Below are positions 10,196 through 19,393 of a stretch of 64,000 nt of DNA, in pieces; positions within the stretch are counted from its first letter, which is position 1, and each line of letters opens with the position of its first letter. Location: assembly GCA_016271365.2 (NCBI GenBank), contig CM028131.1, positions 171,744,501 through 171,808,500 on the forward strand, in the 5' to 3' direction. The notes below the pieces were generated by a model. It was not told the origin of the DNA. It worked only from the letters and a program-made list of their open reading frames with translations, and made no database searches. The position numbers and the translations under genes are program-made. The stretch comes from Neoceratodus forsteri (taxonomy: Eukaryota; Chordata; Ceratodontiformes; Ceratodontidae).

Positions 10196-10725
10196 ACATA
10201 GAAACATAGAATTTGACGGTAGATAAGGACCGCTTGGCCCACCCAGTCTGTCCATTTCCTTCCCTAATGGATAAGCTGCAGATCCTAGCTAACCAACAGC
10301 CTGTTTCTTCTAACTCCACTCCCCTAGAATTGCTTTATGTCTGTCCCATGTATTCTTGAATTCCACCACTGTTTTTGACTCCACAACCTCCTTAGGAAGG
10401 CTGTTCCATGCATCCACAACCCTCTCAGCGAAAAAATACTTCCTCATATTACCTCTGAGCCGTCCCCCCTCTAGCTTCAAATTGTGCCCCCTTGTTCTTG
10501 CACACCTCTTTTTCTGAAACATGCTACCCTCTTGGACTTTGCAGATTCCCTTGAGGTACTCCAGAACTGGACATAGTACTCCAGATGGGGTCTCACCAGC
10601 TGTCTGTACAGAGGGATAACAATTTCTTGTTTTCTACTGGTGATGCCTCTCCCTATGCATCCCAGTATCCCACCAGCCCTACTTACTGCCTTCTCATATT
10701 GCTTGCTCACCTTTAGGTCATCTGA
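10196..10725 (-). mobile_element. CR1-clade LINE 3' end, copy C
   Basis: Minus-strand copy beginning at its 3' terminus with AACATAGAAACATAGAATTT, followed by a GGCCCACCCAGTCTG segment that recurs at the 3' ends of most CR1 copies here. It encodes in reverse the ORF2 C-terminus, with fragments RKYFFAERVVDAWNSLPKEV and [11 protein letters not shown]. It ends near 10725 by 5' truncation. Confidence 0.85.
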
Positions 10726-10996
10726 TATTAAAATTGCTTAACATGAGACTTAAGAGAGTCGGGCAGGGGACTTTGTTCGCTTGCCAACTCTCTTGCTAAG
10801 TGAGGAAAAAAATGGCGGCTGGTAAATTTGAAAATTTGGTGTGCCCAATTATATGCTAAGTAATGGGGCAACGCAAACTGGCACTTGTTTTTTGCCAGGC
10901 TCACTGAAAAAATAAATGCATGCCTGGCATGGCCTTTTAGCTGATCAGCATGCATTATTTTTCAAGCCCATTTTCTAAATCTGAATAAACTAGATG
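10726..10996. other. Unassigned sequence between two CR1 pieces
   Basis: No gene or known repeat recognised; 271 bp. Confidence 0.4.
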
Positions 10997-11805
10997 ATTG
11001 GTCAATGGTATGGAAGCTGGGTTTTAATGTAAAAAACACAAAATAATGCACTTGGGCCATAGAAACCTGGGGGTGGATTAGAAAATGGGGGGAGTGATAC
11101 TGACAATGTCCAAGCAGGAAATAGACCTGAGGGTAATTATATTAGATGACCTAGAAGTGGCCAGACAGTATGACAAGACAGTTGGGAGGGCTAGTGGAAT
11201 GCTAGGGTGCATAGTTAGGGGTATAATCAACAGGAAATGGGAGGTAGTGTTACCCCATATGGATCACTAGTAAGACCCCACCTTGACTACTGTGTCCAGT
11301 TCTAGAGACCACATCTCAGGAAAGACATAGACGGAGTTGAGGTGGCCCAGAAGAGGGCTACTAAAATGGTGCAGGGTCTGCATCAAAAGCCTTATGAGGA
11401 GAGGCTAAAGGAGCTCAATTTGCACACCCTGGAGGAGAGCAGGGAGAGGGTGGATATGATGATAGAGACCTTTAAATACCTCATGGGGGTTAATAAGATA
11501 CAGGTGTTGGAGGAGGTATTTTTCAGAGTAAAAGGGGACTGATATAAAGCTGGAGGGAGGTAGGTTCAGGAGAGATGTGAGGAAGTACTTCTTTACAGAA
11601 AGGTTGGTGGATTCTTGGAATAGCCTTCCAGCAGAGGTAGTGGGGGGAAAACAGTGGTGGGGTTAAAAAATACCTGAGATAGGCACAAGGGACTCATTGG
11701 GGTAAGGACTGGGGAGGGGGAAGACAGTGCCATAGATGATATAGGGTTTGTAGCAAAAATGAAGGTAATAAAAATGACTGCCATCAGTTTCTATGTTTTT
11801 GTTTC
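10997..11805 (+). mobile_element. CR1-clade LINE 3' end, copy D
   Basis: Plus-strand fragment from the region after the RT palm to the element's 3' end. Protein traces include EIDLRVIILDDLEVARQYDK, ASGMLGCIVRGIINRK, a RATKMVQGLHQKPYEERLKE block and the FKNAW-type terminal block. The end is CATCAGTTTCTATGTTTTT at about 11805. Several stops are present. It faces copy C head to head across 10726-10996. Confidence 0.85.
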
Positions 11806-11910
11806 CAGATAATTGTTTAGCACAGCTCAAAGGTCATAACATTTGAAATTCCTCATTGACCACACATTCAACTGCTTGCTAACCACCCAGTGCCCAAAAT
11901 TGTACCTTTT

Positions 11911-12529
11911 AACTTGTAATAGTCAGCCGGCCCAGTGGCGCTGAGGGTTGAGGCACTGGATGCCACACCTCGCACCACATCAGTGACCCGGGTTCGGGAG
12001 CCAGCTCGGGTTGTCGGAGGTTGGCCAGGGAGGAGAGGATTGAGCATCTGGAGGACTGCTCTCCTCTCCTGGGGAGGTATGGGATTAGTGTCCCCTGCAC
12101 TTGTGACCCCTGGTGGAGACTGAGGGCTGCTGCAGCAGGGAACACCAAGCTATGGGACTGAAGCCCGCACTCATCCCTGCTGGACATCATTGCACGTCCG
12201 TGCCCCCCCCCCCGAGCTTAAACAGAAAGCCTCTCTTCAGTGAGCGCCATGATGCCCACGACAGGCTACCGTTCCTCTCAGATGAACAACACCCAACGTA
12301 AGTCGGGGTGGGGGCTTCAGGGTGATGTGGTCTCCCTCCCATCCCCCTCCAGAAGGACACTTCTGTAGGAGGCAAGCTATGGTCCTCCCTGCTCTGCGGT
12401 TGTGGAAGAGGACAGCCAAGAGGGAGTGTTGAGAGTCTGCATACAGGGCAGATATGGGGCAAGGTGCCATCCCCGCAGCTGCAGAGGTGAATAAATAGAT
12501 CTGACTAAAAAAAAAACTTGTAATAGTCT
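11911..12529 (+). mobile_element. SINE family S1 copy 1, with 14-bp TSD and poly(A)
   Basis: AACTTGTAATAGTC occurs perfectly at 11911-11924 and 12516-12529, flanking a 591-bp insert (11925-12515) that ends in an A run. The head (AGCCGGCCCAGTGGCGCTGA onwards) has a box-A-like TGGCGCTGAGG and a box-B-like GGTTCGGGAGC about 55 bp downstream, suggesting a tRNA-derived RNA polymerase III promoter; this is a moderate match, not a canonical one. A long TSD and poly(A) are the signature of L1-type target-primed insertion. Related copies are at 15310-15801 (-), 49885-50381 (+), 58397-58976 (-) and 60300-60894 (-). Low-complexity open frames inside are not genes. Confidence 0.9.
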
Positions 12530-12641
12530 TTACATTTAATTTTGCTCTTAGAACAAAGAAGTAGCATGTTTTTTTTTTTTTTACATGGGGGGGTTGCTTC
12601 TGTGATTCTTGTGTAAAACAATAACACATATACTATATTAA

Positions 12642-13297
12642 ACAGCAGCTTCTTAGTTTATTAGTAGCCGCTCCCTCAAACATATATTACAACTGACCTG
12701 GCCAGGAGATGCTGGATAGAAATCTTTCTTCAAACGTCTTCCATTTTAAAAAGTTATTTTACTCGTAATTTTAATCCCACATCACTCTGATAGAGATGGA
12801 GCCACTTCCCTATACTGGAGCTATGCACTCACGCCAGCATATGCAGCTCTGTTTTGTGATGTCAGTAAATGAAGGCTGCATTTGCATGCTCCATTGGTTT
12901 GAATAGAGGCTATTTTATTATGCATATTAATATTATTTAGCATTGGGACCAACCACTCGACTAACTGTTAGTCAGGCGATCGCTGTGAATAATTAAAATC
13001 CCAATGCTAAATAGTAATAATATGCATAAAAAAATAGCCCCTATTCAAATTATTGGAGCATGCAAATCCAGCCTTCATGTACTGACATCACAAAACGGGG
13101 CTGCATGTGCTGGCGTGGATGCGTGGCTCCAGTATAGGGAAGTGGCTCCATTTTTATCGGAGTGATGTGGGATTAAAATTACGAGTAAAATAACTTTTTA
13201 AAATGGAAGAAGTCTGAAGATAAATTTCTATCCAGCAGCTCCTGGCCAGGTCAGTTGTGATATATATTTGGGGGAGCGGTTACTAGGGAGCTGCTCT
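12642..13297. mobile_element. 656-bp foldback DNA element with TTAA flanks
   Basis: Two arms of about 300 bp are near-identical inverted copies. The left end ACAGCAGCTTCTTAGT and the reverse complement of the right end AGAGCAGCTCCCTAGT are alike, and the pairing runs through CTGACCTGGCCAGGAG, TTTACTCGTAATTTTAATCC, GCTCCAGTATAGGGAAGTGG and its partner, to GCATTGGGAC/CCCAATGC at about 12948/13000. The spacer 12950-12999 contains perfect palindromes GACTAACTGTTAGTC (12959-12973) and GCGATCGC (12976-12983). TTAA lies immediately outside both ends (12638-12641, 13298-13301), the TSD of Kolobok and piggyBac elements. There is no coding frame, so it would need a transposase supplied in trans. Confidence 0.9.
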
Positions 13298-13307
13298 TTA
13301 AATAAAA

Positions 13308-13455
13308 TATGGGTAACCACACATAACTTGGGGTTGATATGACAGGATTGACCTCATGACCTTCGCTCTCAAGGTTCACATGTTGTCATCTCAACCCTTC
13401 GATGGAAACACAGCCTTGTTGTGGATGACTGCCCATACATTTTTCTATATGCATC
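13308..13455. repeat. Hairpin MITE family H2, copy 1
   Basis: Contains GATGGAAACACAGCCTTGTT, then GCCCATACATTTTTCTATATG, closely related to the right arm of the hairpin element at 59134-59312. The left part (GGGGTTGATATGACAGGATT, GACCTCATGACC) partly folds onto the right part (CATGTTGTCATCTCAACCC). It lies 10 bp from the 656-bp foldback. Confidence 0.55.
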
Positions 13456-13670
13456 CCATATGTATATGCAAAAAAATGCCCATTCATATTTTAAGATGTT
13501 TGGTATTATTCATCCACAATAAAGGATTCTAAGATTTGAAACCAGCCAGGTTTCACATGTTTGTATCTTTTTGCTTGTTTTTTTTTTTTTAGAAGTGATT
13601 CAGCTCAGTGCTATTTTCAATGAACTGTGTCTACCACAAAAATATTTATATCAATTTTCCAAAGCATGGC
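13456..13670. other. Unassigned sequence
   Basis: No gene seen. Confidence 0.4.
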
Positions 13671-14120
13671 TTATTTATTTTTTATTTTTTTATTTTTATT
13701 TATTGTAGAGATCAGATTAACAACCTTTGAGTCAAAGACTCGTTTACAAAGGTACCTCGTCAAAAAAAGGGGGAGGGGAGACAACAAAAGTGTGAGGTTA
13801 GGACAGGGAAATGACGAAACAGGTTAGATACATAAAAAATATACACTTGGAGAGAGCAGACAGCGAGGCTGCGCTGGATTAAACTTGTGGAAGGTACTAA
13901 CATTGGTAAGAACAACAAGAGACTCAATTTGACAGCAAGTCACAGGTTAATAGGTACTAACATTGGTAAAACAAGCTTACAGCTTGCACATAGAAAAAAA
14001 TATTGCTGCTTTGACTGGCTCTGAGTGAATCAGGCTTCACAAGGTTTCCCATCATATCACACCGGGTACATTAAGGAAGAAGTGAGGCACTCAGCATCTA
14101 GAAAGGATGGAGGAAGAGAG
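13671..14120 (-). mobile_element. Probable L2-like LINE 3' UTR (minus strand)
   Basis: Begins with a TTATTTATT-rich stretch (reverse complement of an AATAAATAAATA tail) like the starts of the minus-strand L2 copies at 16196 and 35236. A 60-bp local duplication is visible: AGGTACTAACATTGGTAA occurs at about 13891 and 13951. No protein part is retained, so the assignment is tentative. Confidence 0.4.
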
Positions 14121-14127
14121 ACACCCA

Positions 14128-14510
14128 TTTTATAGTCAGTGTGTCTCAGCTGGTAGCACATCCACCTGTGGACCAGAAAGTCGTGGGTTCTAGTCCCATG
14201 CTGGAACTGGGCTAATATCATAAAATGTTGCTACCAGGTACAGTACTAAGGGGATGTTGTACTGTCATGGTGTGTGGTCCTTCAGATGAAATGTTAAAGC
14301 AGTTTCATCTCTCTTTTCTGGTGTTTGTACAGGGGGACTTTAAGGGTCACATGGCACTTTTAAATGCCCCCTTCACTAAAATACCACCAACACCCTTACC
14401 TGATTCAATATGTCAGTTTGTATCTGTATGTCCCCCCCCAACCTGGGATGAGGCTGAAAATATTATTATTGTCTAGTCCTCCTTTCCAGTCAACGGAAAC
14501 TAAATCAATA
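14128..14510 (+). mobile_element. tRNA-headed SINE family S2, copy 1
   Basis: The head has a good box A (TCTCAGCTGGTAGCAC) and, about 35 bp downstream, a box B (GTGGGTTCTAGTCCC), both spaced as in a tRNA. The body contains CCTTCAGATGAAATGTTAAA, AAAATACCACCAACA and a C run, then CAACGGAAACTAAATCAATA and an AATAAAAATAA tail. The same body blocks occur in order at 37872-38215. The tail resembles the L2-like LINE 3' end, suggesting L2-type mobilisation. It is a SINE and not a tRNA gene because the acceptor stem is not closed and the body follows directly. Confidence 0.8.
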
Positions 14511-15294
14511 AAAATAAGGCCATCCTTGTGGGTGCCCTCCCCCCAATGCAGGCTCACAGACAGCACAAAATATTTGGTGCATTGTTTGGGGGTGTGGGAC
14601 CTTAGTAACTAAATGGAGTGTGACTCCGGATTGGTTGGACAGCTTTTAGCTCGGGCATTCATAAAAAGTGGGGCATGGGCTTTGACCTTGAGTGCCCGTC
14701 TGCAGGTTATCTCTCCTAACTGGAGAATAAGGTGGCTTTGGGGTGGAAGATGGATGAAGAGTGGGAGCATTTAGCTCTTCATAAAGAAATCCCTATTGCT
14801 TACATTTTGCATCAAGAGCATGCCTTCTGCGGCTGGAAAAAATCAGGATTTTTAAGAGTTAGACCAACCCTACAGTAACAAAGGTGACAGCAGTCACATT
14901 CAATAATACATTGATTTTACCTCACTTTGAATGTGGGGATATAATTTGGAGTGAATGCTGAAATGATTAGTTGTCACATATATGATACATTTTGCAAAAC
15001 AAAGCTGGCAGAATCATTAAAAATTGTATTTCTACATGTTCTTCCAAATTATATTACCACGGCTCACCATTGCTAAGAAGAAAGATATGCATCCAACAGT
15101 TTAGATGGTTGAGTCCATAAATACTGTTATATCAATGCAGATTACCCAAGAAAGAAGTTCTAATCACAGACTCAGTTCATGAACATGAGGGTAAATTCCA
15201 AGGGGAAGCTGTAAATTCCAAAAGTCAGCAGAAACTTTAGCAAATTATCCATTTTTAATTTTTTATTTCAAAACCACTGCATCAATAAATAATA
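14511..15294. other. Unassigned sequence
   Basis: No protein motif, tandem repeat or inverted repeat recognised by eye across these 784 bp. Confidence 0.4.
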
Positions 15295-15816
15295 CATATA
15301 GTGTATGTTTTTTTTGTTAACTATTTTTTCTTCTGCCATCCAGGAACTTTCTCTGGCATCCCTCACTCACCACCACCAAGCTACTGCCTGCATAAAACCC
15401 ACCCCACTGGGAAGTCAGGGACAGACAGTCCCCCCACCTACCTGATCCACTGATCTGGCACACCATTGCTGGACCAAGGCAGAACAGGGGAACTGGGAGA
15501 GCCAGTGGGTTGAGCCTGGCATTAGGTGTGTGGCAGTGGGGCACAGGAGGGCACCCGCCGTTGCTCTACCCCTATGTATGGCATCGTCAACTGCAGTGTC
15601 CCCGATCTCCATCAGGGGCCACTGGCGAGCAATGCAAGGCCCACTAACCACCCCAGGAGAGGAGAGCTGTCCCCAGATGCTCGATCCTCTCCCTCCCCAG
15701 CTGACCCCTGGCATCCTAAGTCCATTCCAAAACCTGGGTCTCCGGTGTGGTGCGAAGTGTTGCATCCAGCGCCTCAACTCTCAGTGCCACTGGGCCGGCC
15801 CCATATACTGTATGTT
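15295..15816 (-). mobile_element. SINE family S1 copy 2 (minus strand) with ~15-bp TSD
   Basis: CATATAGTGTATGTT at 15295-15309 and CATATACTGTATGTT at 15802-15816 (one mismatch) flank a 492-bp insert. Poly(T) follows the left TSD and the head ...GTGCCACTGGGCCGGCC abuts the right TSD, so the SINE is on the minus strand. Blocks shared with copy 1 include GCACTGGATGC-like, GTGGTGCGAAGTG, CCAGGTTTTGGAATGGA and the GGGGAGGGAGAGGATCGAGC segment (read on the minus strand). Confidence 0.9.
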
Positions 15817-16195
15817 AACAGCAGGTAAATATGGTGCACACATGGGACTTGATTCTCAAAAGATTTAGAATGCCACAAGTCTGGGTGCACTGAACACACA
15901 GCACATGGTGCTTGCGACATTCCCCGGCCAGCAATCGGGATTCTCGATCCCGTGTGCCACTTGCCCCAAGTTTGACCAGCTTTTTTTGGTCTAACTTTGC
16001 TGACCTTTTTATGGGGTTTGCACCAAATATGTGGGGCAAGCCACTATAAAAGGGTAAAGTATTGCAAATGCGCACAACACTTTAGAATTGGGTGCCAGAT
16101 GCCCCAATGTGTCTGGCATGGTGCAGGGTTTGATGCAGGGCTTGTGCAAATCCTGTGTCAACCTTTGGGAATTGAACCTATGAACTATATTCAAT
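15817..16195. other. Unassigned sequence with short palindromes
   Basis: ACTTGATTCTCAAAAG at 15848-15863 resembles the terminus of the 1149-bp foldback at 17484 (GGGCTTGATTTTCAAA), so a related end may be present. GGGATTCTCGATCCC at 15938-15952 is a local palindrome. No gene. Confidence 0.4.
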
Positions 16196-16963
16196 AATGT
16201 ATTTATTTGAAAATTGGTGACTGGGAGAGACAGACCGAGCCATGGATGGTTTCCAGGTACGACCCAGGGGAAAGGGAACAGGAGATATGAAAAACATTGC
16301 ACAGACACAGTTCACAGTTGTAATAAAGTGCAGTCAGGGAACATAATACAGGAGTAAGTGCAAAATGAGCAAACAAGTACAGAAAGCAACAGTGGGGTGT
16401 TTCAGCTATACCTACAGTACACTGGAGTCATATGGAAAATTACATAGGAAAATGGTCAGGGAGAGGGAAAAGAGGAATGGGGGAAGGGGAAGGAGTTTCA
16501 GTTGCTAGCAGAGGAAGCCAGGGGAGGCGGTGAAGCAAAGGGATGAGGGGTGCTGGTTCCAAATGGAGGGGAGACAAAAGAAAAAGACTGATTGCCCAGC
16601 TGAGGAGAGGAGATGATGGATGGCGAAGGTGCGGGAGTCTCTGGAGTAGAGAGAGTTGGAGGCAGAGGGGATAAGGGACAGGAGTGATGAGAGGTAAGAG
16701 GGAAGGGAGCCAAACCAGAATTTGGATATGAAGGAGGCACAGTGGAGCTGGAGATGTGAGGGTAAAGGAAGAATGGATAAGGAGGAGTACAGTGAACAGT
16801 GATGAGTATGGGGGGGGGAGTTGGTAGTAAAGTGGCAGAAGGAGTTCCAGAGGGTGTCCAGTCTAGCCAGGGAGGTGGAGGGGGCAGTGCCATAAACCAC
16901 ATCTGCATAGTCAAAGACCAGACTTTGGTAACAAGCTCCCAGCAGACCTGTGGAGACAAGCAA
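16196..16963 (-). mobile_element. L2-like LINE 3' end with ORF2 C-terminus
   Basis: Starts at the tail (GTATTTATTT) and runs to 16963. The minus strand encodes an ORF2 C-terminal region: YQSLVFDYADVVYGTAP, LDTLWNSFCHFTT, FGSLPSYLSSLLSL, then SIWNQHPSSL, in the order of the terminal L2/CR1-type block (Y...V.G, N...R, P.YL..L, WN.LP). Frames shift between 16498-16986 and 16505-16963. It abuts a CR1 copy at 16965. Confidence 0.7.
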
Positions 16964-16964
16964 T

Positions 16965-17480
16965 ATTTATTAGCAATAGGAAACACTTGGCCTGACTAGT
17001 CTGCCCCTTTTTCTCTGCCTATGCTATTACCACAGATCCTACTTCATCTCCAGCCCATTCACCCAGCCGCCCTTTGTTTTCCCTAAGATTTCCTTATGCT
17101 TATCCCATGCATACTTGAACCCCAGCACTGTTTGGGCCCCACTACCTCTGCTGGAAGACTGTTCCAAGAATCCATCATTCTTTCTGTGAATTAATATGCC
17201 CTCACATTTCTCCTGAATCTACCCTCTCCAGCTTCACAGCATGTCTACTTGTTCTTCAGCATCTTTTTTTTCTCAAAAATACTTCCCTCCTGTACCTTAT
17301 TCATTCCTGTGAGGTATTTAAATGTCTCTATCACATCCCCCTCTCCCTTCTGACTTCCGGGGTGTACAGTACATATTTAGGTCCTTAAGTCTCTCTTTGT
17401 AGTACTTCTGATGCAGACCCTGCACCACATTACTTGCCTCCTCTGGACTGCCTTCACTCTGCCTATGTCCTTCCAGAGAT
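16965..17480 (-). mobile_element. CR1 copy E, part 1 of 3 (3' region)
   Basis: CR1 3' UTR and ORF2 C-terminal sequence on the minus strand, with the tell-tale CTAGTCTGCCCC near the 3' end. It stops exactly at 17480 where the foldback element and its GTG target duplication begin, and resumes at 18636 without loss. It is compared with the uninterrupted CR1 copy K, where GAGATATGGTCTCCAGAACT spans the same point at about 60095. Confidence 0.85.
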
Positions 17481-17483
17481 GTG

Positions 17484-18632
17484 GGGCTTGATTTTCAAAG
17501 AGCCCTTAGAGGGCACAATTAAGGCAATCTAGGGCTGCAGCTGTCTTGGGGTGCATAAGGGACCCTGTGCCATATTTAAAAAAAATGAGGGTCCCTGTGC
17601 CCAAGATCTGAGATTTGCCGCATCTGCAGGGTTGGGCAAAAAGTGGTGGCACACATGCAGACTTTGACAGAAGGATCTGTCAGCGACCTCCCCACTGCAA
17701 CACTGGAGGGGCTGTAAAGTTGGGGGAAGGACACCTGCCAGGAAGGGACAGGGGGCAGTAGAAGCATGGGGGAGACCTTGGGAACAACAGGGGCACAGCA
17801 CTAATGTGCAGGGGATGAGGTGGCACCTTACGGGAGTGCCCTGTGCTCCTACATACAGCAGACTGGACCGGGATGAGGGCTGGCAGAAAAGGTGTGGGAT
17901 CTCAACTCAGGAGGATACAGCCCCGGCACCTGCCCCATAAATGTCACTGACCACAAAACCGTCAGCAGGCAGCAGCTTGCCTACACACAGGGGGCCTGGT
18001 ACCAGGGAAATGCCATGGTGCTCAGGGACCAATCTCAGCCACCACTTGTACCGCACAACCTGCAGCCACTGCTGCCTGCTGAAGGTGTTGTGGTAAGTGG
18101 CACCTATGGGGCAGGTGCCAGAGCTGTATCCTCCTGATGCAGGGTCTTGCCCCCTTTCTGCCAGCCTCATGTCCCAGCTCGATCTGCTGTATGTAGGAGC
18201 ACAGTGCACCCCTGCAAGGTGCCTCCTCATCCCTGCACATTAGTGCCATGCCCCATCACCCAAAATTCTCCCTCCATGCTTCTTCTGCCCCCCAGTTCCC
18301 TTCTTGCAGCCCCTCCAATCACCACCCTGTCAGGGAGTGGCACATGGCCCTCAGACCATGTTCTGGCTGCCCTCACAGACCATGGGCTTGTAGAATAGCA
18401 ACAAGGGGATGGTGCAGCCCTGCTGTGGCACAACCACTCTTGCAACCTGGCACACGGGCACTTTTGCTGCAAGGGTGGCATAGGGGGGCTTTGCCACACA
18501 GCATCCCTATTTCACCGCAGCCGGCATTTGATAATCAGGATTGCTGCAAACTATGATGCAAGGGGCCACTTGCAGCATCCTCATTTGCTGCAGGTACCTT
18601 GCGTCATACTTTGCTATTTGAAAATGAAGCCC
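17484..18632. mobile_element. 1149-bp foldback DNA element with 3-bp TSD in CR1
   Basis: Termini GGGCTTGATTTTCAAA (17484-17499) and TTTGAAAATGAAGCCC (18617-18632) are inverted repeats with one mismatch. GTG at 17481-17483 is duplicated at 18633-18635. The interior folds back too: GCACTAATGTGCAGG (17798-17812) and the adjacent GATGAGGTGGCACC pair with GGTGCCTCCTCATCCCTGCACATTAGTGC-type sequence ending at 18246, and further out GGAGGGGCTGTAAAG, GGGGCAGTAGAAGCATGG pair with 18270-18330. No transposase frame. TSD length of 3 fits PIF/Harbinger, but the target is GTG rather than TWA, so the superfamily is open. Confidence 0.85.
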
Positions 18633-18635
18633 GTG

Positions 18636-19190
18636 GTCTCCAGAACTGGACACAGTACTCTAGCTGGGGTCTTACTAGTGATCTATACAGAGGCAATGCC
18701 ACCTCCTTCTTTCTGCTGCTCATATCCCTCCCTGTGCATTGCAGTATCACCTTAGCCCTCCCAAATGCCTTATCACATTTCCTGGCCACCTTTAAGTCAT
18801 CCTATCTGATTACCCCTAGGTCTGTTTTCTGCTTGGTGGTCATCAGTAGCACTCCTCCCATTTTATACTCTGACCTTGGGATTCTGTTCCCCAAGTACTT
18901 TATACTATTTCACATTGAAACCCAGCTGCCATACCCTTGACCTCTCCATGTGTTTTCTCAGGTCTCTCTTCATCCTTTCCACTCCCCCTGGAGTGTCCAC
19001 CCTATTTCAGATTTTGGTGTAATCTACAAAGAGGCATAACTTTCCTTCCAAACATTAAATAGGACCGGTCCCAGCACTGATCCATAATGCACCATGCTTG
19101 TCACTCTGTCTTCCTCACAGTGAACTTCACTTACCAACTCCAACAGCCACCTATCCCCCTAACCATTTTCTTATCCAGTTTACCATCTTT
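18636..19190 (-). mobile_element. CR1 copy E, part 2 of 3 (RT region)
   Basis: Continues the minus-strand CR1 from 17480. It encodes in reverse the post-palm region (ARKCDKAFGRAKVILQCTGR and following) and the region near motif C. It ends at 19190 with the left copy of the L1 target duplication (19177-19190). The element continues at 25383. Confidence 0.85.
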
Positions 19191-19393
19191 TTTTTTCCAA
19201 TTCAAAGTTTATTGATACATTTTCCACGATAAAAGGCAGTTACAATGAAAGTGATATTGAAATACTGACACAGTGTAAAGGGGTAACTGCCTAGCCCACC
19301 CTTCCCTCCCCCTTACTGCAGTAACCAAACCTAGTGTCCCTTAAATGCCAAGCTCTTTACCTAAGATCCTACATGGCCGTGTAACCTAAGACA

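Noticed and set aside
12642..13297. piggyBac MITE, because of TTAA flanks
   Set aside because: TTAA alone does not distinguish piggyBac from Kolobok, and the ends (ACAG/AGAG) lack the CCC/CCY start of piggyBac. Superfamily left open.
14140..14205. A possible tRNA gene
   Set aside because: Box A and box B are good, but the acceptor stem does not close and SINE body sequence follows directly. The same body occurs at 37.9 kb, so it is a SINE head.
15415..15868. Open frames of 100-120 codons
   Set aside because: They lie in or across a SINE S1 copy with its TSD; similar spurious frames occur in the other S1 copies.
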